Below, in pieces: positions 44,175 to 55,896 of a stretch of DNA of 64,000 nt (the first letter of the stretch is position 1; every line of letters starts with the position of its first letter). The stretch is from Lasiosphaeria ovina (taxonomy: Eukaryota > Ascomycota > Sordariomycetes > Sordariales > Lasiosphaeriaceae). Both the position numbers and the translations under genes were made by a program. Below the pieces are notes generated by a model, which searched no databases, had not been told where the DNA came from, and saw nothing but the letters and a program-made list of their open reading frames with translations. The stretch spans positions 1,751,001 through 1,815,000 of the forward strand of contig JAULSN010000005.1 in assembly GCA_033439765.1 (NCBI GenBank), written 5' to 3'.

Positions 44175-44681
44175 TTGGGAATCAGTCAGTCATCATCACA
44201 TATAAAGTGCTTTCCCTTGATCGCTGGGTCGATTCTTCCAGAGTTGCCGTGGCTAGACGGCTACGACACCGAATACTTCTACATCATCGACCTTAATCGC
44301 GAGGTTCTCGCGATGAACCACAGCATACATTGGCAGCTAGGAAACATCCCGCGACAGGACCACCTCTGGCTTCGCGCAATCGTAGATAGCATCTATCTTG
44401 ATAAGCTCACCATCTCCCTCGAGCTTTGCCCGGATGAGTATACGGCGTCCCTAGCTTTAGAGCTCCCGAAACGGAATAAGGAGGTCGGCTATGAATTCGA
44501 TGTCGTAACCCCGAAGAAGACAGGCATCGGAGAAGCACGAACGGTGTTCCTTAAATACGTCCGGCCAAGATGCCCATCGAATACGTTCGCCGGCATTCAG
44601 CTGTTAGCCCAGGTCATCCTCTCCATGGACCTTGCCACATACATAGTAAATGATTATGGGGAAAAAGCATGGGTCGACTAA
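44175..44681 (+). CDS. Hypothetical protein (168 aa), fungal-specific type
   Basis: The frame from 44175 encodes WLDGYDTEYFYIIDLNREVL, HWQLGNIPRQDHLWLRAIVD, LPKRNKEVGYEFDVVTPKKT and FAGIQLLAQVILSMD. The YIIDLN...HWQLGNIP stretch is typical of uncharacterised fungal proteins often found in accessory regions. No catalytic motif is seen. The N-terminus may be missing, since the kinase scrap lies immediately upstream. Confidence 0.5.
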   Translation: MGISQSSSHIKCFPLIAGSILPELPWLDGYDTEYFYIIDLNREVLAMNHSIHWQLGNIPRQDHLWLRAIVDSIYLDKLTISLELCPDEYTASLALELPKRNKEVGYEFDVVTPKKTGIGEARTVFLKYVRPRCPSNTFAGIQLLAQVILSMDLATYIVNDYGEKAWVD

Positions 44682-45487
44682 ACAAGATCCTTGTACTCAT
44701 CTGATCGGAAAAAGAGCCTAACCCAATACCAGCGCCTTCAAGCGCCTCCTTGTGAAGGAAGGAGGGACGAGATAGCAGACTCGAAGGGGGACCGGCCTAA
44801 ACGAGACGTACCTCGGACGAGGAGATGGGACAGCGCCGAACCGAGAACCAGATCGCCACGAGTAACGCGGGATGGTTCGCCGAGTCCGTGAAAAAAAAGC
44901 AACGTTCGTCAACAGTCAGCTGGTGAAGCTCGTCCCTCGCCCTCGTTCATATAAGCCCCGATATGGACCTGGGAACTAGTAAGTAGCCGTCATTCAACTA
45001 CTGGTACCCGGCCTTTCAACACCCAGGGAAGTGCAAGGGTCAGATATCCAGACGGACGATGCCGGGGTTGGGTGGGTGCAGGACTGGGTGAGGGGTGGGA
45101 TTGTAAACCGGAAAAGAACCTGTGGGTTGTCCCAAGAGTCCTCCAAGGGGCGACTTGTCATAATACAGAGTCAAACCTCCTCCACTTTCCCTAGCAACGG
45201 AACGGCAACCAAAACGTCAAACAAAGCGTGCACAGGGATACTGACCGGGAGCTAGTATGCGAAGCCATCCACAGGCTCCGTCCCGGCCGTGGGGTGGCGC
45301 GAACATAATCTTTTCGTTAATATATTAGCCCCTATCTGTGAGAGTGAGGGACTGTGTAGACTTATTGGTGTTGTTGCATATAGCTAGTTGTCAAACGATT
45401 AAGCAGAAATGTGACAACCAAACGCATTAAGTAAGATGGAAGCCAGAAAAAAAAGTCCGAAGGAACACAAGATTGCACTTGGAGATG
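44682..45487. other. Intergenic, no gene seen
   Basis: Short Arg-rich frames only. Nothing recognised. Confidence 0.35.
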
Positions 45488-46221
45488 TCAACGAGAGAGA
45501 AGATCGAGGAGAGGAGAGTGAAGGAAAGAGTGATGTATCACCGGCAGGCTCCTTTCTTGAGCGGCCGGGTCCGGCGGGTGGTCTTTACCGGCCGGCTCCC
45601 CTACAAGCGGGCGTTCTTTACCGGCCTGCAGTTGGTCCTGAGGGTCATCTTGAGCCCCGGGACCGCCAACGTAAATAACATCCTTAGCCTCATCATCACC
45701 GTGCACCTGTGCACTGGGCTTAGTGAGCTCTTCGTCTTCGCCTTGAGGGCTCTCTTCTTCCCCGTCTCGTGAGTGCGGCGCGCTCTCTATGCGCACGGTA
45801 CGAAGCCATGCTTCAAATTCCTCCGTTGTTGTATGACGTGGTCCCTGACTCACGTCTCCAGCGCTTCTATGCCGTGTATGTATTTTTTCCAGTTCTTCGA
45901 ATCAAGTTCGTAGCAGTAGTAATCGTCGTTGAACACGGCACGGGTCGCTACCGTGAGCTGGCGTGCGTGTTGAAGAGGCGGTACGGCATCGGAGACGATC
46001 GGGGCCACGGGCTTCACGGGCGGCGGCACCGGCGGTTGTTGAGCGTGGTTGACGTATTCCCAGATCATTAGGTGCCTAGCCTTGGACCTGAATGACGCGG
46101 ACCAGTCTTGCCAGTCCCTGGGCTGGCGAAGGATGTGTCTGTTGACATCGTGAGGTTGTAGCGCTTGTTGCGTTGCGCGGGTCAATTCTGAATGTAACGG
46201 GGGCACGGGACGGTAGGGCAC
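45488..46221 (-). pseudogene. Gag-like remnant of a Ty1/copia-type retrotransposon
   Basis: Two overlapping minus frames make one protein track: MPYRPVPPLHSELTR, RQPRDWQDWSASFRSKARHL, MIWEYVNHAQQPP, then YYCYELDSKNWKKYIHGIEA; the second frame continues TTEEFEAWLRTVR and an acidic Pro-rich tail. The order (W-x2-W, Arg/Lys-rich helix, I-W-E-Y-V-N) is that of copia-type gag N-termini. A frame change at about 45853 splits it. No protease, integrase or reverse transcriptase follows and no flanking LTR pair was recognised. Confidence 0.5.
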
Positions 46222-46837
46222 GGTCGGGTCGGTGCAGGTATGTGTGTGTATGTTGGAATGTGTATAGCTTCACTCTCGTAGTGCTGTGAGCGTTGTAGCG
46301 ATTGAGAGCGCAATTCGGTTGCGTTGCGCGTATTCAGGCTGTCAATTGTCACATCCAACGGTATGCAAAATAAGGGCAAAAGAGTGCTTGTATTAGGAAG
46401 AAGAAAGAAAGGGCTATGTGCGGCTTACATAGTCTAGGCCGTAGGCGGTCTAGCATATACGCCACCTACCCGACAGGATGCACCATGTCACAAGTCCCCC
46501 CACACTGGGTGATTCTGTCTGGTGTGCAATTGCCAGGAAAATGTGGCGTGAAAGCAAGCTGTATGGTATCACGAATCCAGGCGCCTTTTACAGGCAGTTG
46601 CCCAGTGGTAAGTTTTGGGGATGGCTTTGGGGGCAGGTTGGCTCCATAGCTTGAGTCTCCGGCCTACCCCGCCTTGCCCGCGTTCTGACTCTGATCCTTT
46701 CTACATACCATTTTCGTGATGGCCCATAAGTACGTAGTCTTCAACCATGCATCGAAGCCGCCATAATCCGCTTTTCAGAGCCGTCTTGTGGAAAAAAAAT
46801 CGCAGCTATGAAACCATGAAATAATAAGGTACGTAAT
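46222..46837. other. Intergenic, possible decayed LTR
   Basis: Lies upstream of the gag-like remnant in its direction of reading, where a 5' LTR would be expected. No second copy is present in the window to prove it. Confidence 0.25.
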
Positions 46838-48619
46838 TAAAATAAGCTACCTGACCAGTCAGGAAGGGGTCAGCTGAACGGATGCCTCCAGCGGCGCCAA
46901 AGGCGGGCTGTCCTCGCTTCGCTCGAAGGAATGGGTGGCTGAAGCATTTTACTAAGAAATTAGTAAGGACAGCCCCGCTTTGTACCATGACTCGAAGTGA
47001 AGGTCAACTGGCTCAAGGGCAACTGGGCAACTGTGTTAAAAGTAAACAACACGGCGTGATCACAGGATGAATAGCATGGTGTTGAGGCTGTCGATTCAGC
47101 TATCTAGGCGAGCATTTGGCCTGGAACTAAGACCTCCCTGGCGTCAATACGGCGTTTATAATCGGCCGCACGCAAGGCACCGGTAACGTCATTCTTGACC
47201 TGGATTTGGTCCAGTGCAAAACGAACGTCAAACATCAAGCCCTGTAGGCTTGTGACGCGTGAGACGGCTACGTAAGTAAGCCCGGAAGAGAAATCCCGCT
47301 TAGAGATGTCAAGCACGGCCCTCTCAAGCGTAGTACTCATCATGTAATCGCTCTGTGAAGAAGCAGTTGACTGCGAGGCTGACTGGCTTGATTGAAGGTC
47401 GGCGTAACGGGCTGGACATTGATCTCGGCCCTGGAACTCAGGCTCAGGGAAATACTGCCAATAACGAGAGCACATCTGGCGGTTATGTTCGATGAATGGA
47501 TCACCGGGATCACCGGGATCACTGCCTGCGGAAGGTGGGCGGGCGAGAAGCTCCTGCGAGGGCGGCGTAGCGGAGGGAAGCTGTCCCTGACGACGTTCGG
47601 ATTGGTGGCGCCGCTGTATATCAAGCCGATCGTCATGAGCTGCCTGTTGCTCAGGGGTATACCCTTCAACCTGACCGCGGCGATGGAATATCGAGGTGAG
47701 GCGTTGAAATCCACTGCGATGTTGAGGACTGCCGAGTGCAGGCCCCGGTGACTGCCCGCGAGGAAGGATCGGTATCAAGGCACGACTACCGAGATGAAGG
47801 CTTCCAAATCCAAGCGATGCTCGGGAACGAAGACCGGGCGGCTGCGGCGGAGGCGAACCGGAAGGCCGGCGAAGAGGACCGTGAGGTATTAAGGCGGATC
47901 GGGAGGTACGGCCTTCAGGCGAGGACAACACGTCGGCAGTACGCTTCGGCTGCGAGGGAAGGACCGGTATGTCCGAAAGGAGGTCTCGAATACTGGATCG
48001 CTCGTTACCAACTTTGGCATTAGACAGGCTCTGCAATTGACTGTCAATCGTGTACGGCGTTTAGGTATGAATTCACGATTATGCTTGACAAAACTGCAGC
48101 CACGGTAACGCCTATATTCGGGAGGAATATTGTTATCTGGGGTCTCGATAGGTAGGATCGGGCGGTCGGGAGGCAGGCCACCACCAGCACCTGGATTCGG
48201 CGTGGGCGGCGGGGGCTGCGGTTGAGGGAACCCGACGGTAGCCATCGCGGCGGCTCGAGAAACACGCGTTCCTGATGATATATTAGTAGTGATTAATAGC
48301 TGAAAGACCGTAAGGATTCTGCGTACCAGTTCATAGCTGGAAAGCGATAATTGAGCGTGCGATTGATTGAGGTTGTGTAGCGAGGAAGAAAGTGGTTTAT
48401 TTTGGCGGGGGACCTGGCGAGAAAGTTGAAGGTACCGCACGGACCATCTATACTGGCTAAACTTCGGAAGCAAGGACTTTGCCCGGATAACGGATTTATA
48501 GCTATTCTACCCCCTCAATACCAAAACAAATTTTCGTGATAATTCGATGTTTCGATGTTCATGGTCTAATTGTTGGATTTCTAGGGGGCGAGCCCCCTAG
48601 GGCCCCCAGTGCCTACGGT
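46838..48619 (-). mobile_element. Helitron-type derivative A (internally deleted)
   Basis: Boundaries are taken from shared homology with derivative B at 55897-58438, which lies in the opposite orientation. The 5' end carries a hairpin (GGGGGCTCGCCCCC within CTAG...CTAG, about 48581-48600). The 3' end carries CCTGACTGGTCAGG (46849-46862) followed by TAGCTTATTTTA. Termini do not show the classical 5'-TC and 3'-CTRR, so it may be of the Helentron type. It retains the Cys-rich N-terminus and the very end of the helicase only. Confidence 0.8.
47104..48245 (-). pseudogene. Helitron protein, N-terminal region fused to helicase C-terminus
   Basis: ATG at 48243-48245 begins MATVGFPQPQPPPP, in the same layout as derivative B. 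A frame break near 48040 separates it from the 310-codon frame 47104-48036. That frame runs through a Ser/Pro/Arg-rich linker, a decayed zinc module (CSRYWQYFPEPEFQGRDQC), and SQSDYM, then jumps straight to TTLERAVLDISKRDFSSGL, TYVAVSRVTSLQGLMFDVRF and a C-terminus ending VLVPGQMLA. TLERAVLDI...YVAVSRV is the hallmark of the last helicase motifs of Pif1-type Helitron proteins. The DUF6570-like, Rep (rolling-circle) and main helicase regions have been deleted. Confidence 0.75.
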
Positions 48620-49641
48620 GCTTTTGGTCTACTGCGCGCTCCTACAGCTTACAAGGCTGTCCCACTCCCAATCCAATCCCAATCACGAATCCCCTCCCAG
48701 GGCCAAGACGGAGGTGGGAGTAGCCCCTATAGGTAACTAAAGGGACAGAACGAGGAGCCTTACCTCAGGATCCTATTGCCATGGCCAAGTTCCCGTGCAA
48801 GGAGATTAGGTATATGAATAGTGCGCTGGAGTCACCATCTAGGAACGCGGAGTGAGAAAAGAGGGCAAAAGGCAAAAGAGGATAGATAGGAGGCCAAAGA
48901 GAGTGTAAGTGGGAAGTGACAGGGCAGGGCCGAGAGAGAGTGGGACGGGAGCGCCCGGCAGGAGCGTTGTCTCAGCGCTCCTAGCCTAACGCTCCCAGCC
49001 CAGCGTTCCTGTCGCTCCCATCATACTGCCCTATGAGCGGTGGGCAAGCAGCGATGGGGTCTCCCCAGGTCCAGAACCTCCACTATATGCGATTACGCTG
49101 TGAAGAAAGTTATTAACGGACTTGACGAACGAGTTCAATATAATAGCGAACCAGATGACGTCGACATCCCGCCAATAGCTAAAGGACCGGATCGTCCATT
49201 CCTGAGTCCACCGCGAGCGTGATCAGTTCATTACGTCCATCCCAGAGCACTAAGTCCTAGCGCTCGCGTTGCCCCACCGTAATGCAAGCGAGCAGCTTCA
49301 ACATCTGCTACTTTGTGTAGTTCCCAGACAGCGTGAAATAGGTCGTGCACGTGCCTCTGGCGCCGTGTTTAGCGGAGGAGAAAACTCGAGACCGAGGTCG
49401 CGGCAAATGCATGTGCCAACCTCCCAATATGCACGCTGCGACGGGCACGAGCCATCCCACTTCCGTGACAAATCCAACCCCTCCCCGAGCAGAGCCCAAT
49501 TGAGTAGACGACATAAAATATAAATATGATCCTGGCTTCCCTCATATTTTCTGGGTGTCCCCCGTTCAACTGATCCCAATACCTCAAAACTCAAAAATCG
49601 GCATCCACAACCTCGAGGCTTGGCTGAGCTAGTTACCGTCC
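48620..49641. other. Intergenic; promoter side of the GTPase gene
   Basis: A GC-rich part at 48950-49025 repeats AGCGCTCC/AACGCTCCCAGC-like words. No coding frame is convincing. Confidence 0.35.
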
Positions 49642-50509
49642 ATGACAGCCATGGCATCCGAGTCCAAGACACTGGCAGTCCTGGGCCAATCTGGCGCGGG
49701 CAAGACGACGCTGATGGGCAGACTGCTATACATTGTACGCCATCTGATTTACTTTGCTAATTCATTTCCATCTCACCGGGCCGTGAATTTCATCTTGTCT
49801 TACTAACCTTTGCTTGGCGGGTGGCTAGGGCGGCGGGATTGGGTTCCACACTTATGACCAGTTGACAAAGGCTGGTAGTAGCTATATCCATGTTGCTCCT
49901 CTCTTTGAGAAGTGCGGACTGGCCAAGACGTTCTATACCACGTCCGGCGCTGTCACTATTATCGATAGTAAGCCTATATCCCTCCCCAGTATGCTTAGCT
50001 TTGTTATCTACGAGGCCAGATTTTGATCATTTTACCTATTAGGCAAAGCACCTGACCTTCTCATTTGGGTTGTGGATGCGTCCGCCGTAGACGATGGCGC
50101 GACAAGCGCTAATGAATTGGCATTGTTGCTCTCTAACAAAAGCATTGAGCCCAAGGAGACATTGTTCATTGTTGTGAATAAGATGTATAAGTGGCCCCAG
50201 ATCAAAGGCCATGTGCCGTACTAAATTTACGCCTATAGGGATAAACCCGAGTCGCCTGATGCTAAATTTGAAGCGATAGCGAGCTCCTTCCGAGGCGTCG
50301 ATCTACACCCGTCGCGCGAGTAAGTATTCCTTACTATCCTCTTATGAAATGAAGTTAACGCCTAATCGGCTGCCAGGACCTACATTATCCCAGTCTCAAG
50401 TCTACACGGAGACGGCTTTCTGAATGCCCCAGTTGCGTGGGCCAGCACACGGCTAACCTTGAGGCCCCAATCCAAACCAAGCCGTGGGCTAGTAATGGGC
50501 AGACTGTGA
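49642..50509 (+). CDS. EF-1alpha-like GTPase, G domain only (195 aa)
   Basis: Five exons: 49642-49734, 49829-49967, 50043-50184, 50239-50319 and 50377-50509. The introns of 94, 75, 54 and 57 bp all have GT..AG ends and consistent phases. Exon 1 has a P-loop (VLGQSGAGKTTLMG); exon 3 has LLIWVVDAS; splicing exons 3 and 4 creates the guanine-specificity motif VVNKMDKPES; exon 5 has the third base-recognition element as IIPVSSLHGDGFL. The order and spacing match the G domain of translation factors of the EF-1alpha/EF-Tu class. The G3 box is degenerate: TIIDSKAPD replaces D-x-P-G-H, and the catalytic His is absent. Domains II and III are missing. Probably a nucleotide-binding regulatory paralogue rather than a translation factor. 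Confidence 0.7.
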
Positions 50510-51744
50510 TGCAAGCACTTGGGTACCTAGATGTCTGATTCGCTTGGTCGACACCGCCATGGTATATTTGGAGTTAGCTACGACATAGCAGAGCTATCGA
50601 ATTTAGTCTCGGTTATCTCGTCCTCTTTACCGAGTCCATTTAGGTCGTTATCTTGTTTTCTTTTCTGTTTTAGAAATGAGGTCTTCGCCTTCCAGTGAAT
50701 GATTTCCTTTTCCAGCTCGGCTCTCCCTCGTGCGCTTGCGATTGTCCCTCATTTTGGGGTACTTGTGGCACTGCGGAACGGTCAGTATTGCAGCAATGAA
50801 CCGCACTGTCTAACTGACCGTAGATGCGTGTCTGAACCAAGATACTACCCCTATCCTGCTGACCAGCGTAATCCACTTGTTACAGCTACCCCAAAGCCCT
50901 TCCCATGCAGCCGGCTTACCATCCTTGGGCCTCTGCTCTCGCGGCTCCTGGGAAGGCTTTCCAGTTGCTGGGTTGATACCATATCTGATTTCTCAATAAC
51001 CCAACTGCGGTGCTCCCGCCGGCTCGGTGAGCAACGTAGTCGAAGGGGCGGTGCTTGGTAATATTTTCGTAGCTTGGATAGTGAGGGCTCCTTGTCTTCG
51101 TACAATGAAGTCTCGAGGCGATGTTCAGCATTAGGGTCGGAGCGAAGCGGTGCGGTGTATTGAACGCGTATCGATTTAGCTAACTAATACGGACGAGCAC
51201 CAGCGTTACTACCGCCAATACACGAACTACTACTCCGTTCCGTTCACTCTTCCTCCTTAAAGGTACCTTTGCTATTTTAGCGTCTGGCCCTTTTGCTCGC
51301 TCAGTTCTTACCTCGGAGGACCCACTTAACCCGCACAGCCGTTCCCTTCTGCCACGGGAGCTGCTACTTATTTCTAGGCCGCTGACCAGCTTGGCCAACA
51401 TCTAGGTGAAATGCCGTCCTCGTTAAAGCGTGGGCAGCCGAACGACGTTGGCACCGTCTACGTCAAATGTCAGCGAGCTCCTGCTGCGTAGCCTTCCAAA
51501 TTCTGGGCGGCGTTAGCGTACAGGTACAAGGCCGCGGTAAAGATTCCTGATCAAACGCAAATCATCCCATAGCTTCTGACGGTCATCTGCCCATTGATCC
51601 GGGGCTCCTATCGAGACTTGAGCGCCATGACGCGCAGGATAGACCCACAGCTGTTATAGGGCGGTAGATTGTTCGCCGAAATATTGCATGTACAACAGTG
51701 AACAATGGTGTTAAGTTCAGATATATAGATGGGAGCTCATATGT
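50510..51744. other. Intergenic, no gene seen
   Basis: Frames at 50699-51061 (plus) and 50670-51401 (minus) have no natural composition. Nothing else recognised. Confidence 0.35.
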
Positions 51745-52172
51745 CTACGTGCGTGCTTCCGTACTCATATCACCGCTTTGCCTTTTCTCGCCGTTCTTAA
51801 CAAACACCATATCTTCCAGGTCGTCTGCGCGTGACTTGCAATTCTGAACAATAACTAAACACTCCTGTATAGCCAGCCGTTCCTGTTGCAGTTGAACTAT
51901 TTCATTGAGCTTGTTTATCTTGTTGAAGCATGCCATCGCTGCGAGTTGCACTTTAGAACCCGCATCTTCTAACATAGTTTTGCTCGGATCTGCCAGGCTT
52001 GCGCGGTATTAGTCCTCTGCTCATTCATGTAAATGGTTTGGCTAGCTTACTGGTTGTCAATGGAGTCCTTCATCTGCTGCATAGCCTGTGTAACTTGAGG
52101 ATCGAGGCGTTTTAATTCGCGGTTTCTGATTAAGCAAGCCACTTCCTCTAATAATGCCCCCACATCAGCCAT
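51745..52172 (-). CDS. Small helical protein (124 aa), unknown function
   Basis: Exon 1 is 52172-52051 (MADVGALLEEVACLIRNREL...); the 53 bp intron has GTAAGC/GCAAG ends; exon 2 is 51997-51745. The product is almost all helix with heptad-spaced Leu/Ile: LKRLDPQVTQAMQQMKDSID, CFNKINKLNEIVQLQQERLA, KSRADDLEDMVFVKN. Short and charged, probably a coiled-coil dimer. It has no DNA-binding motif. No family recognised. Confidence 0.6.
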
Positions 52173-52364
52173 TGTTGTTGTTTATCACCGCTCCTGTGTC
52201 TTGTTATGGGAATTGAAGAGAAAATGGAAGAAGAAAAATGAAAAATGCGGGGGCGGGGTCATTATATGCTACCGGGCCGTGCTCAGGTCGGGCTAGCCGC
52301 TGGAATGCCTAAATAGCATGGTCGAGGGAAGCGCCGGCTATTTTGCTGCCCTAGGTGCGGCGCA

Positions 52365-52683
52365 ATGTCAACGAGGACCTCCAAAACTTTGCGAACTTCG
52401 TCCCCGCAGTCCGAAATACCCGTTGAGATCGTCGAACCGCCGCCACCGAATCCCGCACCCTTGAGGCAGGCGACGAAGCTGGAGAAGAGGCCCTGCTCGA
52501 ATGTCTCATCCGGCACTCCTCCCGGTACCAATAGCAAGGGCGTTTTACGTCGCGTATTGGAATATAAAGAACAAGGGTTCAATATTGACAGAAGCGCTAG
52601 AAACGTGGAGCGATTATGACCTGATCGCGATCCACCCCCAAGAAGATATTCATAGGCACACCACGGTGAGGTTATCTCAGTAA
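52365..52683 (+). pseudogene. Possible LINE (Tad1-like) fragment at the endonuclease start
   Basis: After a Pro/Ser-rich frame (52365-52619), another frame reads VAYWNIKNKGSILTEALETW followed by SDYDLIAIHPQEDIH and a stop. The pattern W-N-I...I-L-x-x-A-L...D-Y-D-L-I-A-I is that of the first strand of the endonuclease domain in fungal non-LTR elements. The expected Q-E-P reads P-Q-E. It is short and isolated, so this is tentative. Confidence 0.3.
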
Positions 52684-52699
52684 ACTCAGACGTCTTTTT

Positions 52700-53895
52700 C
52701 CAAGGGGGGTGCGGTGGCTTGCCAGGTGCAAATTGAATGGGCTCACTTCGTGGGCCCGATGGGGGGCCAGGACAAAAGCACCCAATTTATGTGTAAATCT
52801 GTCCCGCTAGCCCAATTGAGTATTTTAAATCACAGGTCCCACATTTCCGCCCAGAGCGCCTGGAAAAGACGTCTGAGAGCAATATCAGATTTTTGGCTCT
52901 TCGGTCGGGTCGACGCGCTCCCATACAAATCGCGATTTTCCAAAAACTTGAACTGCGAATAGCTTCAACAAAACAACCAATATTGTAAAGCTGAGATATG
53001 TCTGAGAACTCCAGCACTGCTTGGCTGGCTTCGCGTGCACCACCCTAATTTCTTTGCCGGCCTTCCATTTCACCCGCAAGCTGCCTTCTCCGGCCCCACG
53101 CTGCCAAGGCAGACGTAACAACGAGGCGATGCTCAAGATGATGGTTGGAGCACATCCCCCTTCCCCCCTCCCCTTTTCTCAACCACAAGGACTGACCACC
53201 CATTATCACGATTCAGCAGCCAACACCGCCTCTTGGTTCATGAAGTCATCGCGCGCGGCACGAGTGTTCGAGGGACGCGAAGACGACGGGCTATCCCAAG
53301 CATGCCGCGAGTGATGATGAACGAAGGAAAACTATACATGTTGATACGTACCAAATCAGCGGCATGGAAAGTGTCTCGCCAGATTGTAATGTGCTACTGC
53401 GACCCCTCCTCACTAGATGTGCTACCGCCAACCGTGCGGCATTCACGCCGTTCAACATAGGATCAGCCTCACCGTAGATGCAGCTAGCAGCCCGAGCGCG
53501 CGGCATATTCCGGTACATGGAGTCATTATTGTGACGAAGTCGCTCGGTCGTACACGTTGACCGGTCATTGTCTGTCAATTGCGGCGAGCACGAATCCGCC
53601 TGGTGATATTTAGGGACTAGAGCGGGGTAACTAGCACCCAGCATCGCGACAACAATGGGCAAAGGAACTAAGACTAGAATGGCGAGACCGTCTGCAATGC
53701 GGTCACCCTAGCGCGTCGCGCAACTTGTGGCGCATTAAGTGTTACCAATCGCGAAAGGGCTCAGAGGAAAAGGGAAGAGGTCTACTAGAAAATACGAGGC
53801 CGCCAGGAATACCTGCATTTCGGCATGCAGGCCTGCAGTGAAACCCCGCACCTAAGGTGGTTTTTGGGGTGAATCAACCAAATTGTCAAATCGTT
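52700..53895. other. Intergenic, no gene seen
   Basis: Short unconvincing frames on both strands. Nothing recognised. Confidence 0.35.
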
Positions 53896-54108
53896 GCCTA
53901 CCTTCCTAACCTACCTTTACTAACCTGCCTTCGCAACCTGCCTTCTAACCTACCTCCCAACCTGCCTTCGCAACCTGCCTTCGCAACCTGCCTTCCAACC
54001 TACCTCCCAACCTGCCTTCGCAACCTGCCTTCACAACCTGCCTTCCAACCTACCTCCCAACCTGCCTTCGCAACCTGCCTTCGCAACCTACCCTACCTTC
54101 TGCTTCGT
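53896..54108. repeat. CCTGCCTTCGCAA / CCTACCTCCCAA minisatellite
   Basis: Alternating 13 and 12-13 bp words (CCTTCGCAACCTG, CCTTCCAACCTAC, CTCCCAACCTG) build a higher-order period of about 51 bp, repeated about four times. The reverse complement reads GGCAGGTTG/GGTAGGTTGG, a relative of the GGCAGGTTAGG words elsewhere in the window. Confidence 0.9.
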
Positions 54109-55896
54109 CACGATCTGGCTAGGTGAGCGGAACCTTTTCCTTTACCATGCGTTGCCCACCATGCCCGCTAACCGTGTGAGCAAGTGCTCGTCGTATCCTG
54201 AACGCAAGTTCAACGAATACTCCGCCGCTTACGTTGCCTCCGTGCTCAAAGGAACTCCTGCCGATATGCCATATTCGAATTACTTTACCGCTTCCCCTCC
54301 GAATGCTGTCCGGGAACCACTGGCCCACTGGCTCACTGGTTGACAAGGTCTGTGCCCTTCGTTTCCCCACGCGACGTCAACCTGGAACAGAATGCGGATG
54401 AAAGAGAACCGTAAATGAAAGATATTTCCCCTGATAGCGGCGGAATTCGATTGGCCTAGGGACTTTCGCAACAATAGAATTTTCCAACCGTGGTGGCGCA
54501 AGCTCTCTTAGCAAAACTTATCAGGCGGTGCGGCCCTACGAGAAGCATCTATTGAGGCTGTTAGGTCCTACTGGGGCATATAAACAGGGATATGGATACA
54601 CCTGGCTCCTCGGCTCGTGGTCATGGACAAAACCCCTGCCTTTTGCCAATTAGTCAACTGGGCGCTCCCAGCCAGCCTCCTAGCCTGGCGCCACATAAGA
54701 AAGACCTGTACGAGGTGGGGGAAACTGTCAAAAATCTCACAAGGGGCCACCACAACCCACAAACAGTTCAAGAGGCGGGATAGTAGTGTTATTAGGGAGG
54801 AGTGGTCTAGTCATTAGGGGAACTGGGGAAAGAAGGAGTAGGAGAATAATTTGGGGCGCCATAGCAGCAGTGGGATCGTTTACACGGGTGCCGCGCAATC
54901 GCAGTCTCCTTTTTGAGAGAGTCTTGGAGGACTGTAGGTACATAGGCGTCCAAGCGTTATAGCTCACCGCCCAGGAAAATACCATATTTTACAGCCAAAA
55001 TTACCACATTCGCTGGCCGCACCGCTCCAAGCGCTGGCGACGCAATTGCGCAGCAATTGCACCTCGCCGCTGTCGCCAACGTCAATACTTCCAAATGCGG
55101 TAATTGCGCAATTTCTCAGGAGTCTTTCGACTGCCCTAACTGACAACCTGCTGCAGGCAGTCCTGCCAGTCTGTTGCTTCTAGACGGCAACCGCGAGGAC
55201 CTTCGAGTAAGGGCTTCGCAGGCAACAGACTGTATTCCACGTTGTTGACGGAGTCGTCAACGGCCCTTACAACGGCGCCGACGGGTTGCAGTCGGGTGGA
55301 AAGGTATTATGCTGTGGTAAAAAGTGGTGTACCGGGGTGGCTAGGGTTAGGGTTATATGTGGTGAATTACAGTGCACCGAGACGATTTAACAGTGCTCCA
55401 AGACTCTCTCCTTTTTAAAGTTAGAAGGTAGCCAGAGCAGCCGGGCTTCATCGTAAAGAGCCCAAGTCTCCCTGCTACAAGAACCATGCTTCGCTACAGA
55501 TGAGCTCTAACTTCAACCAAATACGACGATAGCAGTCTCCATCAGCCAACAGATATGAGCAAATGCACATTTCTCCGAATAGGGATAAGTAAATATAGGA
55601 ATAGCCCTCTCGTTCAGCTGAACGGAGCCACCGAAGCGAGCTTGCGAGCGTAGGTGGCGTAGAGAGGCTGTCTTCTCTACTCTACCGTGAGGGTGCCGAA
55701 TGTTTCTCGTACAGGGATTGGCTAGTTTTCGTCCGTGTCAAAATACAGGACAGGGACTGGTCGATCGGACAATCCTCGGACCTATTAAGCCGTTAAATGC
55801 CGCTTTGCTGTGTCGGGGTTGTGTCAGGGGAAGGAGCAATTTCCCAATTGGTAGATGTCCTACGTAACGTGCATATGCTAGGGAGAAGAAGGAAGG
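54109..55896. other. Intergenic; short telomere-like and GC-hairpin sequences
   Basis: 55341-55355 reads CTAGGGTTAGGGTTA (two telomere-type units). At 55618-55665, GCCACC and GGTGGC flank CGAAGCGAGCTTGCGAGCG, a GC-rich hairpin like those near Helitron ends. No gene is supported. Confidence 0.4.

Noticed and set aside
45436..46071. Plus-strand frames opposite the gag-like remnant
   Set aside because: Composition is unnatural, and the minus strand carries the recognisable gag pattern.
47392..48023. Plus-strand frames opposite Helitron derivative A
   Set aside because: Shadows of the minus-strand helicase and N-terminal frames.
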